Shown here one piece after another: positions 25,867 to 35,488 of a DNA stretch of 64,000 nucleotides. Source of the DNA: Bradyrhizobium sp. sBnM-33 (GTDB lineage: Bacteria; Pseudomonadota; Alphaproteobacteria; Rhizobiales; Xanthobacteraceae); the NCBI RefSeq assembly GCF_032917945.1, contig NZ_CP136624.1, forward strand, positions 4,092,001 through 4,156,000, in the 5' to 3' direction. The position numbers and the translations under genes are program-made. The first letter of the stretch is position 1. The number at the start of each line of letters is the position of its first letter. Under the pieces are notes generated by a model, which did no database searches, had not been told where the DNA came from, and saw only the letters and a program-made list of their open reading frames with translations.

Positions 25867-25949
25867 CGTCATTGCGAGGAGTGAAGCGACGAAGCAATCC
25901 ATGCTTCCTCTGCGGCAGCATGGATTGCTTCGCTTTGCTCGCAATGACG
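25867..25949. repeat. Dispersed hairpin repeat, family B (CGTCATTGCGAG ... CTCGCAATGACG)
   Basis: A long imperfect inverted repeat: the left arm starts CGTCATTGCGAGG and continues to GAAGCAATCCATGC, and the right arm starts GCATGGATTGCTTCG and ends GCTCGCAATGACG. It lies between tctB and tctA and would form a stable stem in the mRNA. I recognise it as a common intergenic hairpin of Bradyrhizobium-type genomes. Confidence 0.8.
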
Positions 25950-25968
25950 AAATGCTTGGGATCATCTG

Positions 25969-27480
25969 ATGGAAGCCATCGGCCTCTTGATGCACGGTTT
26001 TGCCGTGCTGCTGACCTGGAAGACGCTGCTCCTGATGATGACCGGGCTGGTGCTCGGCATCTTTGTCGGCGTGCTGCCCGGCCTCGGCGGCCCGAACGGC
26101 GTGGCGATCCTCTTGCCGCTGACGTTCACGATGGATCCGACCTCGGCGATCGTGATGCTGTCCTGCATCTACTGGGGTGCGCTGTTCGGCGGTGCCATCA
26201 CCTCGATCCTGTTCAACATTCCCGGCGAAGCTTGGTCGGTCGCGACCACCTTCGACGGTTACCCGATGGCGCAGCAGGGTAGGGCGGCGGAAGCGCTGAC
26301 CGCGGCCTTCACTTCGTCGTTCATCGGCTCGTTGGTCGCGGTGATGCTGATCACGTTCCTGGCGCCGATGATCTCGTCGTTCGCACTGAGATTCGGGCCG
26401 CCTGAGTTCTTCGCGGTGTATCTGCTCACCTTCTGCTCCTTTGTCGGGCTCGGCCGCGAGGCCAAGCACAAGACCGTCATTTCGATGTCGCTCGGTCTCT
26501 TGCTCGCGGGCATCGGCATGGACACCGTGTCCGGCCAGTTGCGCATGACCTTCGGCTCGGCCGAGCTGCTGCGCGGCGTCAACTTCCTGGTCGCGGTGAT
26601 CGGCCTGTTCGGCATCAGCGAGATCCTGCTCACGATGGAGGAGCGCCTGGCGCTGCGCGGCCACGCCGCCGGCATCTCCTTGCGCGTCGTGCTGTCGGTG
26701 TGGAAGGACCTGCCGAAATACTGGGTGACGCTGTTTCGCTCGTCCTTCATCGGCTGCTGGCTCGGCATCACGCCGGGCGGCGCAATTGCCGCGTCCTTTA
26801 TGGGCTACAACCTCGCCAAGCGCTTCTCCAAGGACCAGGACAGTTTTGGCAAGGGCCGCATCGAGGGCGTGTTCGCTCCCGAGACGGCCGCGCACGCCTC
26901 CGGCACGGCAGCACTGCTGCCGATGCTCGCGCTCGGCATCCCGGGCTCGGGCACTGCGGCGATCCTGCTCGGCGGGCTGATGGTGTGGGGGCTCAATCCC
27001 GGGCCGTTGCTGTTCGTCGAGCACAAGGACTTCGTCTGGGGTCTGATCGCGTCGATGTATCTCGGCAACGTCGTCGGCCTCGTGCTGGTGCTGACGACGG
27101 TGCCGATCTTCGCTTCCATCCTCCGCGTGCCGTTCGCCGCCGTCGCGCCGATGATCGTGGTGTCCTGCGCGATCGGCGCCTTTGCGATCCAGAATGCGAT
27201 CTTCGACATCTGGCTGATGCTGGGCTTTGGCGTCGTCGGTTACGTCTTCAAGAAGATCGGCATTCCGCTCGCGCCCTTCACGCTGGCGCTGGTGCTCGGC
27301 AACCGCGCCGAGGACGCGTTCCGCTTGTCGATGATCGGCGCCGGCGGCGATTTGAAGGTGTTCTGGTCGAACGGCCTGGTCGGCTCGATCACGACACTGG
27401 CGATCGTGTTGCTGTTCTGGCCCGTCATCGACAAGGCGTTCGGCAGTGTCACGCGCATGGTGCGGCCGGCAAAAGCGTAA
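25969..27480 (+). CDS. tctA: TctA-family large permease subunit of a TTT transporter
   Basis: The 503-residue protein has about 12 hydrophobic segments and the TctA signatures GVLPGLGGPNGVAILLPLTF and, in the second half, FAPETAAHASGTAALLPMLA. ALGIPGSGTAAILLGGLMVWG is the repeated half motif. It forms the sodium- or proton-driven channel for the substrate captured by TctC. It ends the operon that begins at tctC. No terminator with a T-run is evident in the 232 bp before the polysaccharide genes. Confidence 0.92.
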   Translation: MEAIGLLMHGFAVLLTWKTLLLMMTGLVLGIFVGVLPGLGGPNGVAILLPLTFTMDPTSAIVMLSCIYWGALFGGAITSILFNIPGEAWSVATTFDGYPMAQQGRAAEALTAAFTSSFIGSLVAVMLITFLAPMISSFALRFGPPEFFAVYLLTFCSFVGLGREAKHKTVISMSLGLLLAGIGMDTVSGQLRMTFGSAELLRGVNFLVAVIGLFGISEILLTMEERLALRGHAAGISLRVVLSVWKDLPKYWVTLFRSSFIGCWLGITPGGAIAASFMGYNLAKRFSKDQDSFGKGRIEGVFAPETAAHASGTAALLPMLALGIPGSGTAAILLGGLMVWGLNPGPLLFVEHKDFVWGLIASMYLGNVVGLVLVLTTVPIFASILRVPFAAVAPMIVVSCAIGAFAIQNAIFDIWLMLGFGVVGYVFKKIGIPLAPFTLALVLGNRAEDAFRLSMIGAGGDLKVFWSNGLVGSITTLAIVLLFWPVIDKAFGSVTRMVRPAKA

Positions 27481-27712
27481 CGGCGCGGATAAACGTTCCG
27501 CTTTCGCTTTTCGAGCTACGGCGGACAAGTCGTCGCTTCGCTCTCGCAGACGGTTGGACTGGCGGCATAGTGCTGCAAGGCCATATCCCCGCGAGGCTGT
27601 GGAACCTTCCAGATTGTCCCGCCATGATCGCTGGCATGCACGCGGCAGATAAGATATCAGCGGGCGAGGGACGCCCCGCGAATCCCGATCGTTTCCGCAG
27701 CCGGCCATTGGA

Positions 27713-29629
27713 ATGACGCCTCTTTCGCAACTGACCCGTCGCAATTACCTGATCGCCGCGCATGATGGGTTGGCGACCGCGCTTGCGCTGCTCGCAAGCT
27801 TCTACCTACGCTTCGAGGGAGGCGAGGCCTTCTATGACCGCCTGCCGTTATTGCTGTGCATTTTGCCGCTGTTCGTCGCCTTCAGCATCGTTATCAGCTA
27901 CTTCTTCAATCTGACGACGACGAAGTGGCGGTTCATTTCACTGCCGGATGCACTGAACATCCTGCGCGTGGCGACCCTTCTGGCGGTAACGCTCGTCGTG
28001 TTGGACTATGCCTTCATTTTCGCCGCATCGAACGGCAAGGCGCCGGTGCTGTTCGGCCGTGTCACTATCGTGCTCTACTGGTTTCTGCAGGTGTTCGCGC
28101 TGAGCGCGCTGCGCTTCGGCTATCGCTATTTCCGTTACACGCGCGTTCGCCGCCATGCCCGGACCGAAGGCGCGTCGCCGACGCTGTTGATCGGCCGCGC
28201 CGCCGACGCCGAGGTGCTGTTGCGCGCGATCGAGAGCGGCGCAGTCAAGCAGCTTTGGCCGGTTGGCGTGCTGTCGCCATCGGCCGCGGACCGCGGGCAG
28301 TCGATCCGCAACGTGCCGGTGCTGGGCGGGATCGACGACGTCGAGGACGTGGTCCGCGATTATGCCGGACGGGGTAAGCCGATTTCGCGGGTCGTCATGA
28401 CGCCGTCGGCGTTCGAACCCGAGGCGCACCCCGAGGCGGTTCTGATGCGGGCCAAGCGGCTCGGGCTGTTCGTCAGCCGCCTGCCGTCGCTCGAAGGCGG
28501 CGACGTGCCGAGGCTGACCAATGTCGCCGTCGAAGATCTTTTGCTGCGGCCGAGCGAGAAGATCGATTACGCGCGGCTTGAAGCGCTGGTGAGGGGCAAA
28601 TCGGTGATCGTCACCGGTGGTGGCGGCTCGATCGGTTCGGAGATATGCGACCGCGTCGCGACCTTTGGCGCTGCGCGGCTGTTGGTGATCGAGCACTCGG
28701 AACCGGCGCTTTACGCCGTGACGGAAGCGCTGACGGCGCGCGCAGCCAACGCTGTCATCGAAGGCCGGATCGCCGACATCCGCGATCGTGACCGGATCAT
28801 AAGCCTGATGCGGGAGTTCAAGCCCGATATCGTGTTCCATGCCGCCGCGCTGAAGCACGTGCCGATCCTCGAGCGCGATTGGAGCGAGGGCGTCAAGACC
28901 AACATCTTCGGATCGGTCAATGTCGCCGACGCGGCCCAGGCGGCTGGCGCCGAAGCCATGGTGATGATCTCGACCGACAAGGCGATCGAGCCGGTCTCGA
29001 TGCTGGGCCTGACCAAGCGGTTCGCCGAAATGTATTGTCAGGCGCTCGACCACGACCTGATGACGCAATCGGAGGGCAAGCCGCACATGAGGCTGATCTC
29101 GGTGCGGTTCGGCAACGTACTGGCCTCGAACGGATCGGTGGTGCCGAAATTCAAGGCGCAGATCGAGGCCGGCGGTCCTGTCACGGTGACGCATCCGGAC
29201 ATGGTCCGGTATTTCATGACGATCCGCGAAGCCTGCGATCTCGTGCTGACCGCAGCCACGCACGCGCTGACGCCGGCGCGGCCCGACGTCTCCGTCTACG
29301 TCCTCAACATGGGACAGCCGGTCAAGATCGTGGAGCTTGCCGAGCGGATGATCCGCCTGTCCGGCCTCGAACCGGGCGTCGATATCGAGGTGGTGTTCAC
29401 CGGCATGCGGCCGGGCGAGCGGCTGAACGAGATCCTGTTCGCCAACGAGGAGCCGCCAGTGGAGATCGGGGTCGCCGGTATTATGGCAGCCAAGCCGAAT
29501 GAGCCGCCGATGCAGACCTTGCGCAAGTGGCTTGCGGCGCTGGAGGATGCAATCGAGCGGGATGACCGCTCAACTATCCGTGCGGTGCTCAAGGATGCCG
29601 TGCCGGAATTCGGATCGAACGCCGCCTGA
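27713..29629 (+). CDS. Membrane-bound nucleotide-sugar 4,6-dehydratase (CapD/WbpM-like)
   Basis: The 638-residue protein has four N-terminal transmembrane segments (to about residue 140), a CoA-binding-like Rossmann domain and a C-terminal SDR domain starting VIVTGGGGSIGSEICDRV near residue 300. The catalytic segment ISTDKAIEPVSMLGLTKR has Ser-Met-x3-Lys instead of Ser-Tyr-x3-Lys, as in WbpM/FlaA1/CapD. It converts UDP-GlcNAc to a 4-keto-6-deoxy sugar for surface polysaccharide synthesis. It opens a 12-kb glycan region and is followed 53 bp later by a glycosyltransferase. Confidence 0.93.
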   Translation: MTPLSQLTRRNYLIAAHDGLATALALLASFYLRFEGGEAFYDRLPLLLCILPLFVAFSIVISYFFNLTTTKWRFISLPDALNILRVATLLAVTLVVLDYAFIFAASNGKAPVLFGRVTIVLYWFLQVFALSALRFGYRYFRYTRVRRHARTEGASPTLLIGRAADAEVLLRAIESGAVKQLWPVGVLSPSAADRGQSIRNVPVLGGIDDVEDVVRDYAGRGKPISRVVMTPSAFEPEAHPEAVLMRAKRLGLFVSRLPSLEGGDVPRLTNVAVEDLLLRPSEKIDYARLEALVRGKSVIVTGGGGSIGSEICDRVATFGAARLLVIEHSEPALYAVTEALTARAANAVIEGRIADIRDRDRIISLMREFKPDIVFHAAALKHVPILERDWSEGVKTNIFGSVNVADAAQAAGAEAMVMISTDKAIEPVSMLGLTKRFAEMYCQALDHDLMTQSEGKPHMRLISVRFGNVLASNGSVVPKFKAQIEAGGPVTVTHPDMVRYFMTIREACDLVLTAATHALTPARPDVSVYVLNMGQPVKIVELAERMIRLSGLEPGVDIEVVFTGMRPGERLNEILFANEEPPVEIGVAGIMAAKPNEPPMQTLRKWLAALEDAIERDDRSTIRAVLKDAVPEFGSNAA

Positions 29630-29682
29630 TTTTGCTGCCTCGCCCGGTCCGTCGCCGAGGCCATTCGTGCCCTTCGGAAGCC

Positions 29683-30879
29683 ATGATGCAGAAGTCCGGA
29701 AAAGTCGTCGTCGTCAGCCAGCATTATCCGCCCGATCCGAGCACGACGGCGGCGATCATGGCCGCGATTTCCGACCGCGTGGCGCAGGAGGCCGATGTGC
29801 TGGTGCTGTCGGGAACGGCGGGCTCCGCGATATCGGCGCAAGCCGGCAAGCCTGAGGTCGTCGAGGTCAAGAACTGGATGCCGGGCAAGGGTGCGCTGGG
29901 AAAGCGGGCCGTGGCGGAATTGCTGTTCACGGTCCGGATGTTTTTTGTGCTGCTGGGGAAACTGCGGCGCGGCGACGTCACGCTGACCGTGCCGGCGCCC
30001 TTCATGCTCCCCTACGCTTTTGCCGCCGCGGCCAAATTGAAAGGCGCGAGATCGGCGCTGATCGTGCACGATCTCTATCCCGACGTCCTCGTCATGGCTG
30101 GCCTGTTGAAGCCGCAGTCGATGGTGGCGAAAGCGATGCGCGTGTTGAACGGGCCGATGTTTCGCACGCTCGACGCCGTCGTTATCATCGGCCGCGACAC
30201 CGAGAAGCTGCTGCTGCGCTATCGCGGAATGACAAGCGACAAGATTCGCTTCATTCCGAACTGGGCAACGCTTGCGCGTGGCGTTCGCGCGATCGACCCG
30301 GACAATCCGTACCGCCGTTCGCTTTCCGCCCGCTTCGTCGTTGGCCTCTCGGGCAATCTCGGCTTTACCCACGATCCCGTCATCGTGTTCGAAGCGGCGC
30401 GCCTGCTGCGCGACGACAACGATATCCACTTCCTGCTGTCGGGCTGGGGAATCGGCTTTGACCAGTTGAAGGCCATGCAGGCTGAGGCAAAGCTCCCGAA
30501 CGTTACCCTGGTCGATCGCGTCGAGGACGAGCAGCTAGAGGCGTTTCTTTCGGCGGCGGACGTCTGGATCATTCCCTACCGCAGGAACGTCGCCGGCGTG
30601 TCGGTGCCCAGCCGCTTCTACAATCTGCTGGCGATCGGCCGTCCGGTAGTCCTGGTTTCCGAAGCGGATGCCGAGGCGGCACTGACGGTCATCGAGCACG
30701 ATGTCGGCTGGGTGGTCGAGCCCGGCAACGCCGACGAACTGGCGAAAGCGGTCAGTCGCGCCGCCGGGGCCGACGACCCACAGCGGGCCGAACGCGCGGC
30801 TGAAATCTCCAGGGGATTTGATTTTGAAATCGCCATGGCCGAGTATTGCGGCCTGATCCGCGAGCTCGCGCGGAAGTAG
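29683..30879 (+). CDS. Glycosyltransferase family 4 (WbuB/WcaI-like)
   Basis: The start is ATG 29683 or 29686 (MMQKSGKVVVVSQHYPPD), giving 398 residues. The N-terminal half has SQHYPPDPSTTAAIMAAISD and the C-terminal GT-B donor half has GLSGNLGFTHDPVIVFEAA, LLSGWGIGF and SVPSRFYNLLAIGRPVV with the conserved acidic EADAE. It transfers a sugar, possibly an N-acetylfucosamine-type residue, to a lipid-linked intermediate at the cytoplasmic membrane. The stop lies 5 bp from the convergent stop of the MraY/WecA-like gene. Confidence 0.88.
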   Translation: MMQKSGKVVVVSQHYPPDPSTTAAIMAAISDRVAQEADVLVLSGTAGSAISAQAGKPEVVEVKNWMPGKGALGKRAVAELLFTVRMFFVLLGKLRRGDVTLTVPAPFMLPYAFAAAAKLKGARSALIVHDLYPDVLVMAGLLKPQSMVAKAMRVLNGPMFRTLDAVVIIGRDTEKLLLRYRGMTSDKIRFIPNWATLARGVRAIDPDNPYRRSLSARFVVGLSGNLGFTHDPVIVFEAARLLRDDNDIHFLLSGWGIGFDQLKAMQAEAKLPNVTLVDRVEDEQLEAFLSAADVWIIPYRRNVAGVSVPSRFYNLLAIGRPVVLVSEADAEAALTVIEHDVGWVVEPGNADELAKAVSRAAGADDPQRAERAAEISRGFDFEIAMAEYCGLIRELARK

Positions 30880-30884
30880 CTGGA

Positions 30885-31907
30885 TCAGGCGCGAGACGGT
30901 TGCCGACGTGAGAAACGGTGCATCAGGAGCGCCGTCGCGGCGCCTCCAGCGCCGAGAAGCAGGCCTGCTATCGTAGCGGACGAGGTCATGGCCGAGCCGA
31001 TCGCCAGTGCAGCCAGCACGAGGTTGAGCGCGAACACTTCGCTCACCACGCGCGATACGGAAAAGCCGTTGTCGGTGGCGCGCTGATAGAAGTGGGTGCG
31101 ATGCGCGGCCCAGAACGGCTCGCGCCGCGCGACGCGTCGGAGCAGCGTGACGGTCGCGTCGGCGAGGTAATAGAGCGGCAACAGTAGCGCCGCTGCCACC
31201 TGCTGATGCCAGGCGAGCTGCAAGAGACACCAGCCGGCCAACAGGCCGATCGGCAGGCTGCCGACGTCACCGAGAAAGATTTTTGCGACCGGCCGGTTGA
31301 AAGGCGCGAAGCCGAGCATCGCGCCGAACAGCGCTGCGGCGGCGACTGTCGTCGATGCCGGAAGTCCGCCGAGCCAGCCGAGCAGAACGAGTGCGCCGGT
31401 GATGGGCACGATCTCGGCGACCGTCATCAGGTCCAGCCCGTCCATGAAGTTGACGAGGTTCACGAACCACAGGCCTGCGAGGATCAGGAGGCCGCGCTCG
31501 AGCCAGAGCGGGCAGGCGGGAACGATCCGTAAGCTTTCGGGGGCGACCAAGATCACCGCGGCGACGGCTAGTCCCTGCAGCAACAGCCGCGGTACTACGG
31601 GAAGCGAATTGACGTCATCGGTCAAGCCGACGGCCGCGATGAACAGCGTTGCGCCGAACACGGCTATGGGGATTTTCATCTCCGCCATACCCGCAAACGC
31701 GATGACCGTGACGGCCGCGATCAGCGTGGCCGCGATCACCGCGATGCCTCCACCTTGCGGCGTCGGAATCCGATGGGAAGAGCGCGCATTCGGTTTTGCC
31801 AACGCTACTCGCACGAGTAGCGGCCGGACCGCCCAGGTCAGCACGGCCGACAACAGCACAGCCGACGCCGCGGCAGCAAACGACAGCAGTAGTTGCGAAT
31901 TGGCCAT
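30885..31907 (-). CDS. MraY/WecA-like undecaprenyl-phosphate glycosylphosphotransferase
   Basis: The 340-residue polytopic protein has about 10-11 hydrophobic segments. Family motifs: GGGIAVI, LTDDVNSLPVVPRLL (Asp pair), FVNLVNFMDGLDLM, KIFLGDVGSLPIG and HRTHFYQRATD (the HxH region). It links a sugar-1-phosphate such as GlcNAc or a 6-deoxy-aminosugar to undecaprenyl phosphate, the initiating step of O-antigen or exopolysaccharide synthesis. It is on the reverse strand with the flippase-like gene 29 bp upstream, and converges with the glycosyltransferase. Confidence 0.92.
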   Translation of the reverse strand: MANSQLLLSFAAAASAVLLSAVLTWAVRPLLVRVALAKPNARSSHRIPTPQGGGIAVIAATLIAAVTVIAFAGMAEMKIPIAVFGATLFIAAVGLTDDVNSLPVVPRLLLQGLAVAAVILVAPESLRIVPACPLWLERGLLILAGLWFVNLVNFMDGLDLMTVAEIVPITGALVLLGWLGGLPASTTVAAAALFGAMLGFAPFNRPVAKIFLGDVGSLPIGLLAGWCLLQLAWHQQVAAALLLPLYYLADATVTLLRRVARREPFWAAHRTHFYQRATDNGFSVSRVVSEVFALNLVLAALAIGSAMTSSATIAGLLLGAGGAATALLMHRFSRRQPSRA

Positions 31908-31936
31908 TCTAGTCCGTGCGGAAAGCTACTCGAAGG

Positions 31937-32896
31937 TTATTTGGGAACCTCGATCGGCGCCGTGCCCTGCGCGGCCTTCTCGGCGCTCAATATCCAGACC
32001 AGCCCGCCGATCGCGCCGACGATGAAGGATACCGCGCCATAGAGCAGGGAGATGTTGACGCCCTCGTTGGCCATCAGGCCGGCATACCCGAACGCCAGCC
32101 CCATGGTGGCTTCGCGGACGCCCCAGCCGGCAATCGAGATCGGCAGCATGGTGATCAGCATGACGGGCGGAACGAGCTGGAAGATCTGGCCGAACACAAC
32201 GGGGGCGGCGATCGACTGCACCACGCACCAGGCGATGACGACCGCGAGCACGTGCACAAGCAGCGACAGCACCGCGACTTTCGGGCCGTGAGTGCGGCTG
32301 AACAGCACGCGATTCGCGATCACCGAGCAGGCGTGGATATGATGGGTGCCCCACCAGTGCTTCAGCCACGGCCACCGCAGCCTGCCGAGCAGGAGAAATC
32401 CGAGGCCGCCGGCAAGCGCTGCGAAATCGACGAACAGCAGCGCCGACCTGCCGTGCGGGTCGGTGATCAAGCGGTAGCTCCACGGCAGGCTCGCGACAAT
32501 AACGACCGCGAGCGCAATCAGGCCGATGGCACGGTCGACGAAGATGGAATAGGTCGCCGCCCGCCAGCCGGCGCCGTTGCGCGCGACGAGCCATAGCCTG
32601 ACCGCATCGCCGCCGATCGAGGACGGTAGCGTCTGGTTGAAGAACATCCCGATCACGTTGAAGCGCATCGCCTGCCGGGTCGGCAGCGGGGCGCCGCATT
32701 CGGCCCCGATCTCGCGCCATCGCAGGACGCCGATGAATATCTGCAGGAACGTCACGGCGATCGCGACGCCGATCCAGCCCAGGCTGGAAACGTCGAAGCG
32801 GGCTGCGAGGTCGGCGAGGTCGACCTTGCGCAACGCGAAATACAAGAGCGCCGCCGAGACTAGTATCTTCAATGTCGAAAGCAGGATTCGGCGCAT
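31937..32896 (-). CDS. Flippase-like domain (UPF0104/LPG-synthase TM) membrane protein
   Basis: I choose ATG 32896 (MRRILLSTLKILVSAALLY), giving 319 residues with 8-9 hydrophobic helices. MFFNQTLPSSIGGDAVRLWLV and MLPISIAGWGVREATM are the conserved motifs of the lysylphosphatidylglycerol-synthase TM-region/UPF0104 family, here without a soluble synthase domain. Such proteins are proposed flippases or regulators in cell-envelope lipid and glycan traffic. It is co-oriented with the MraY/WecA-like gene (29-bp gap), so a role in moving lipid-linked sugar is an attractive inference. Confidence 0.87.
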   Translation of the reverse strand: MRRILLSTLKILVSAALLYFALRKVDLADLAARFDVSSLGWIGVAIAVTFLQIFIGVLRWREIGAECGAPLPTRQAMRFNVIGMFFNQTLPSSIGGDAVRLWLVARNGAGWRAATYSIFVDRAIGLIALAVVIVASLPWSYRLITDPHGRSALLFVDFAALAGGLGFLLLGRLRWPWLKHWWGTHHIHACSVIANRVLFSRTHGPKVAVLSLLVHVLAVVIAWCVVQSIAAPVVFGQIFQLVPPVMLITMLPISIAGWGVREATMGLAFGYAGLMANEGVNISLLYGAVSFIVGAIGGLVWILSAEKAAQGTAPIEVPK

Positions 32897-33078
32897 CTCG
32901 CCCGTGCCGGGTTTGAGAAGAGGGTGCAAAAGCGATGCAATTCGGCGCCTTGGTATGGTTTTCGGGCCGATCTGGCAATAGCGGGGCTGGTAGGTGTTGC
33001 GGTGGCCTCGACAACGCAGGTAAAGAAGCCCCCAGCGACAGAAATTTCAGCCATTGAGCGGCGCCTTCCAAGGATACG

Positions 33079-34068
33079 ATGCCGGATCAACCCATATTGG
33101 TAACCGGAGCTGCGGGTTTCATCGGCTTCCACGTCGCGCGCCGGCTGCTGGCCGAAGGCCGCGCCGTGATCGGTCTCGACAGTCTCAACGACTATTACGA
33201 TCCGGCGCTGAAGCGGGCGCGGGTGGACGTTCTGCGCCGGGAGCAGGGTTTCACATTCGAGCAGATCGATCTCGCTGATCGCACGTCAGTGGAACGCCTG
33301 TTCGCCAACCACCGCTTCGCAAGGGTGGTGCATCTGGCGGCGCAGGCGGGCGTACGCTATTCGATCGATCATCCGCATGCCTATGTCGATGCCAATCTCG
33401 CGGGCTTCGTCAATGTGTTGGAAGGTTGCCGGCATCATGGCTGCGGCCATCTGGTCTATGCCTCGTCCTCGTCAGTCTACGGCGCCAATACGAAACTACC
33501 GTTTTCGGTGGACGACAAGACCGACCATCCGATCAGCCTATATGCCGCCACCAAGAAGGCCAATGAGCTGATCGCGCATTCCTACAGCCATCTCTATCGT
33601 CTTCCGGTGACGGGCCTGCGGTTCTTTACCATCTATGGGCCGTGGGGACGGCCCGATATGGCGGTTTTCCTCTTTACCAAAGCAATCGTGGAGGGCACGC
33701 CGATCCGGCTCTTTAACCATGGCAGGATGCGGCGCGACTTTACCCATATCGATGATGCGACGCGCGCCGTGTTGCGGCTGGTCGACCAGGCGCCTGACGA
33801 CGCTGGTGGGGCCGCCGGGGCGCCAGCAAAAGTTTACAATGTCGGCAACAATCATCCGGAAGAGCTGACCCATGTGGTAGCAGTTCTGGAACAGGCGCTG
33901 GGCCGCGCAGCGGTCAAGGAGATGCTGCCGATGCAGCCCGGAGACGTGACCGAGACCTTTGCCGACGTTGCGGAACTGATGCGCGACACCGGCTTCAGGC
34001 CGCAAACCTCGATCGAGGACGGGCTTGCCGATTTTGTCGCCTGGTATCGTGACTACTACAGGATTTGA
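33079..34068 (+). CDS. NAD-dependent UDP-sugar epimerase (UDP-glucuronate 4-epimerase-like)
   Basis: The 329-residue extended SDR has LVTGAAGFIGFHVARRLL at the N-terminus, SLNDYYDPALKRAR (typical of UDP-glucuronate 4-epimerases), the Ser in YASSSSVYG and the YAATKKANE catalytic pair. IYGPWGRPDMAVFLFTKAI is also characteristic. It supplies UDP-galacturonate or a related sugar nucleotide. It is divergent from the flippase-like gene and lies 7 bp upstream of manC. Confidence 0.92.
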   Translation: MPDQPILVTGAAGFIGFHVARRLLAEGRAVIGLDSLNDYYDPALKRARVDVLRREQGFTFEQIDLADRTSVERLFANHRFARVVHLAAQAGVRYSIDHPHAYVDANLAGFVNVLEGCRHHGCGHLVYASSSSVYGANTKLPFSVDDKTDHPISLYAATKKANELIAHSYSHLYRLPVTGLRFFTIYGPWGRPDMAVFLFTKAIVEGTPIRLFNHGRMRRDFTHIDDATRAVLRLVDQAPDDAGGAAGAPAKVYNVGNNHPEELTHVVAVLEQALGRAAVKEMLPMQPGDVTETFADVAELMRDTGFRPQTSIEDGLADFVAWYRDYYRI

Positions 34069-34075
34069 GGCGCCG

Positions 34076-35488
34076 ATGAACCGACGAATAATTCCCCTGA
34101 TCATGTGCGGCGGCGCGGGAACGCGGTTGTGGCCGGCCTCGCGCGAAGTTCATCCCAAGCAGTTCCTGTCCCTGTTCGGCGCGCGCTCGACGTTCCAGGA
34201 TACGCTGTTGCGGGTTTCCGATGCTGGTCTCTTCGAACGGCCCGTCATCATCACCAACAACGCCTATCGCTTCATGGTGCTCGAGCAACTGGCGGAGATC
34301 GGACTGGAAGCCGACGTGCTTCTCGAACCGATGCGGCGCGATTCCGGGCCTGCGATCGCGGCCGGCGCTGCCTTTGCGCAAGCGCGCGACAAGGATGCCA
34401 TCGTGCTGGCGCTTGCTGCCGACCACGTGGTGCGCGACACGCCCGCTTTCCTCGCCGCCTGCCGCGAGGGGCTGGCTGCCGCGGAAGCCGGGCACATCGT
34501 GACGTTCGGCGTGCAGCCCGAACGTGTCGCCACCGAATATGGCTACATCAATCCCGGCGAGGTCATTTCCGGCAAGGTTCGCGCGGTCGCGAAGTTCGTC
34601 GAAAAGCCCGATCCGGCAACCGCGGCTGATTACGTCAAGTCGGGCTATCTCTGGAACAGCGGCAACTTCATGTTCCGCGCCGCTGTTCTGTCGGATGAGT
34701 ATGGCAAGGTTGATGCGGACAGCGTCCAAGCCGTCACTGATGCAGTGACGAAAGCGGGAACCGACCTCGGCTTCGTCAAGCTCGACGAGGCCGCGTTCGG
34801 ATCGGCGAAATCGATCTCGATCGACTATGCGGTGATGGAGAAGACCTCGCGTGCCGCGGTCGTGCCGGTCGCGTGCGGCTGGTCCGATGTCGGCTCCTGG
34901 CATGCGGTGTGGGAATTGTCCGGCAAGGACGGCGAGGGCAACGCGGCGCGCGGCGCGGCAGTATTCGAGAATTCCCGCAATTGCAACGTATCGACCGATC
35001 GGGCGCTAGTCGCGCTCGAAGGCGTCGACGACCTCGTGGTGGTCGCAACTCAGGACGCCGTGCTGGTGAGCAGGCAGAAGGATGCCAACGGGCTGAAGCG
35101 GCTGGTCGCGAAACTGAAGACCGTGGCGCCGCAGGTGACGGAAGACCACATCAGGGTGCATCGTCCCTGGGGATCCTATCAGTCGGTCGACAATGGCGAC
35201 CGGCATCAGGTCAAGCGCATCATCGTCAAGCCGGGCGGGCGGCTGTCGCTGCAGAAACACCATCACCGCGCCGAGCACTGGATCGTGGTGCGCGGAACGG
35301 CGCAGGTGACGGTCAACGAGCTGGTCAAGACCGTGCACGAGAACGAATCGATCTACATCCCGATCGGCGCGGTGCACCGGTTGGAAAATCCGGGCAAGAT
35401 CCAACTCGAACTGATCGAGGTCCAGACCGGCAGCTATTTCGGCGAGGATGACATCATCCGCATCGAGGACGACTACCAGCGCAGTTGA
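34076..35488 (+). CDS. manC: Mannose-1-phosphate guanylyltransferase / mannose-6-phosphate isomerase (ManC/CpsB type)
   Basis: ATG 34076 (MNRRIIPLIMCGGAGTRLW) gives 470 residues. The N-terminal nucleotidyltransferase domain has GGAGTRLWPASR, LALAADHVV, FVEKPD and LWNSGNFMF. The C-terminal cupin isomerase domain begins RPWGSYQSVDNGDRHQVKRI and contains the metal-binding LQKHHHRAEHWIVV. It converts fructose-6-phosphate-derived mannose-6-P via mannose-1-P to GDP-mannose (with ManB encoded elsewhere). Its gene starts 7 bp after the epimerase stop, so the two share a transcript. Confidence 0.93.
   Translation: MNRRIIPLIMCGGAGTRLWPASREVHPKQFLSLFGARSTFQDTLLRVSDAGLFERPVIITNNAYRFMVLEQLAEIGLEADVLLEPMRRDSGPAIAAGAAFAQARDKDAIVLALAADHVVRDTPAFLAACREGLAAAEAGHIVTFGVQPERVATEYGYINPGEVISGKVRAVAKFVEKPDPATAADYVKSGYLWNSGNFMFRAAVLSDEYGKVDADSVQAVTDAVTKAGTDLGFVKLDEAAFGSAKSISIDYAVMEKTSRAAVVPVACGWSDVGSWHAVWELSGKDGEGNAARGAAVFENSRNCNVSTDRALVALEGVDDLVVVATQDAVLVSRQKDANGLKRLVAKLKTVAPQVTEDHIRVHRPWGSYQSVDNGDRHQVKRIIVKPGGRLSLQKHHHRAEHWIVVRGTAQVTVNELVKTVHENESIYIPIGAVHRLENPGKIQLELIEVQTGSYFGEDDIIRIEDDYQRS

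Noticed and set aside
23869..27744. A 1291-codon open frame on the reverse strand
   Set aside because: It is antisense to mtnA, tctB and tctA, is highly polar and Arg/His/Asp-rich, and includes the translation of the family B hairpin repeat. It is a GC-bias shadow.
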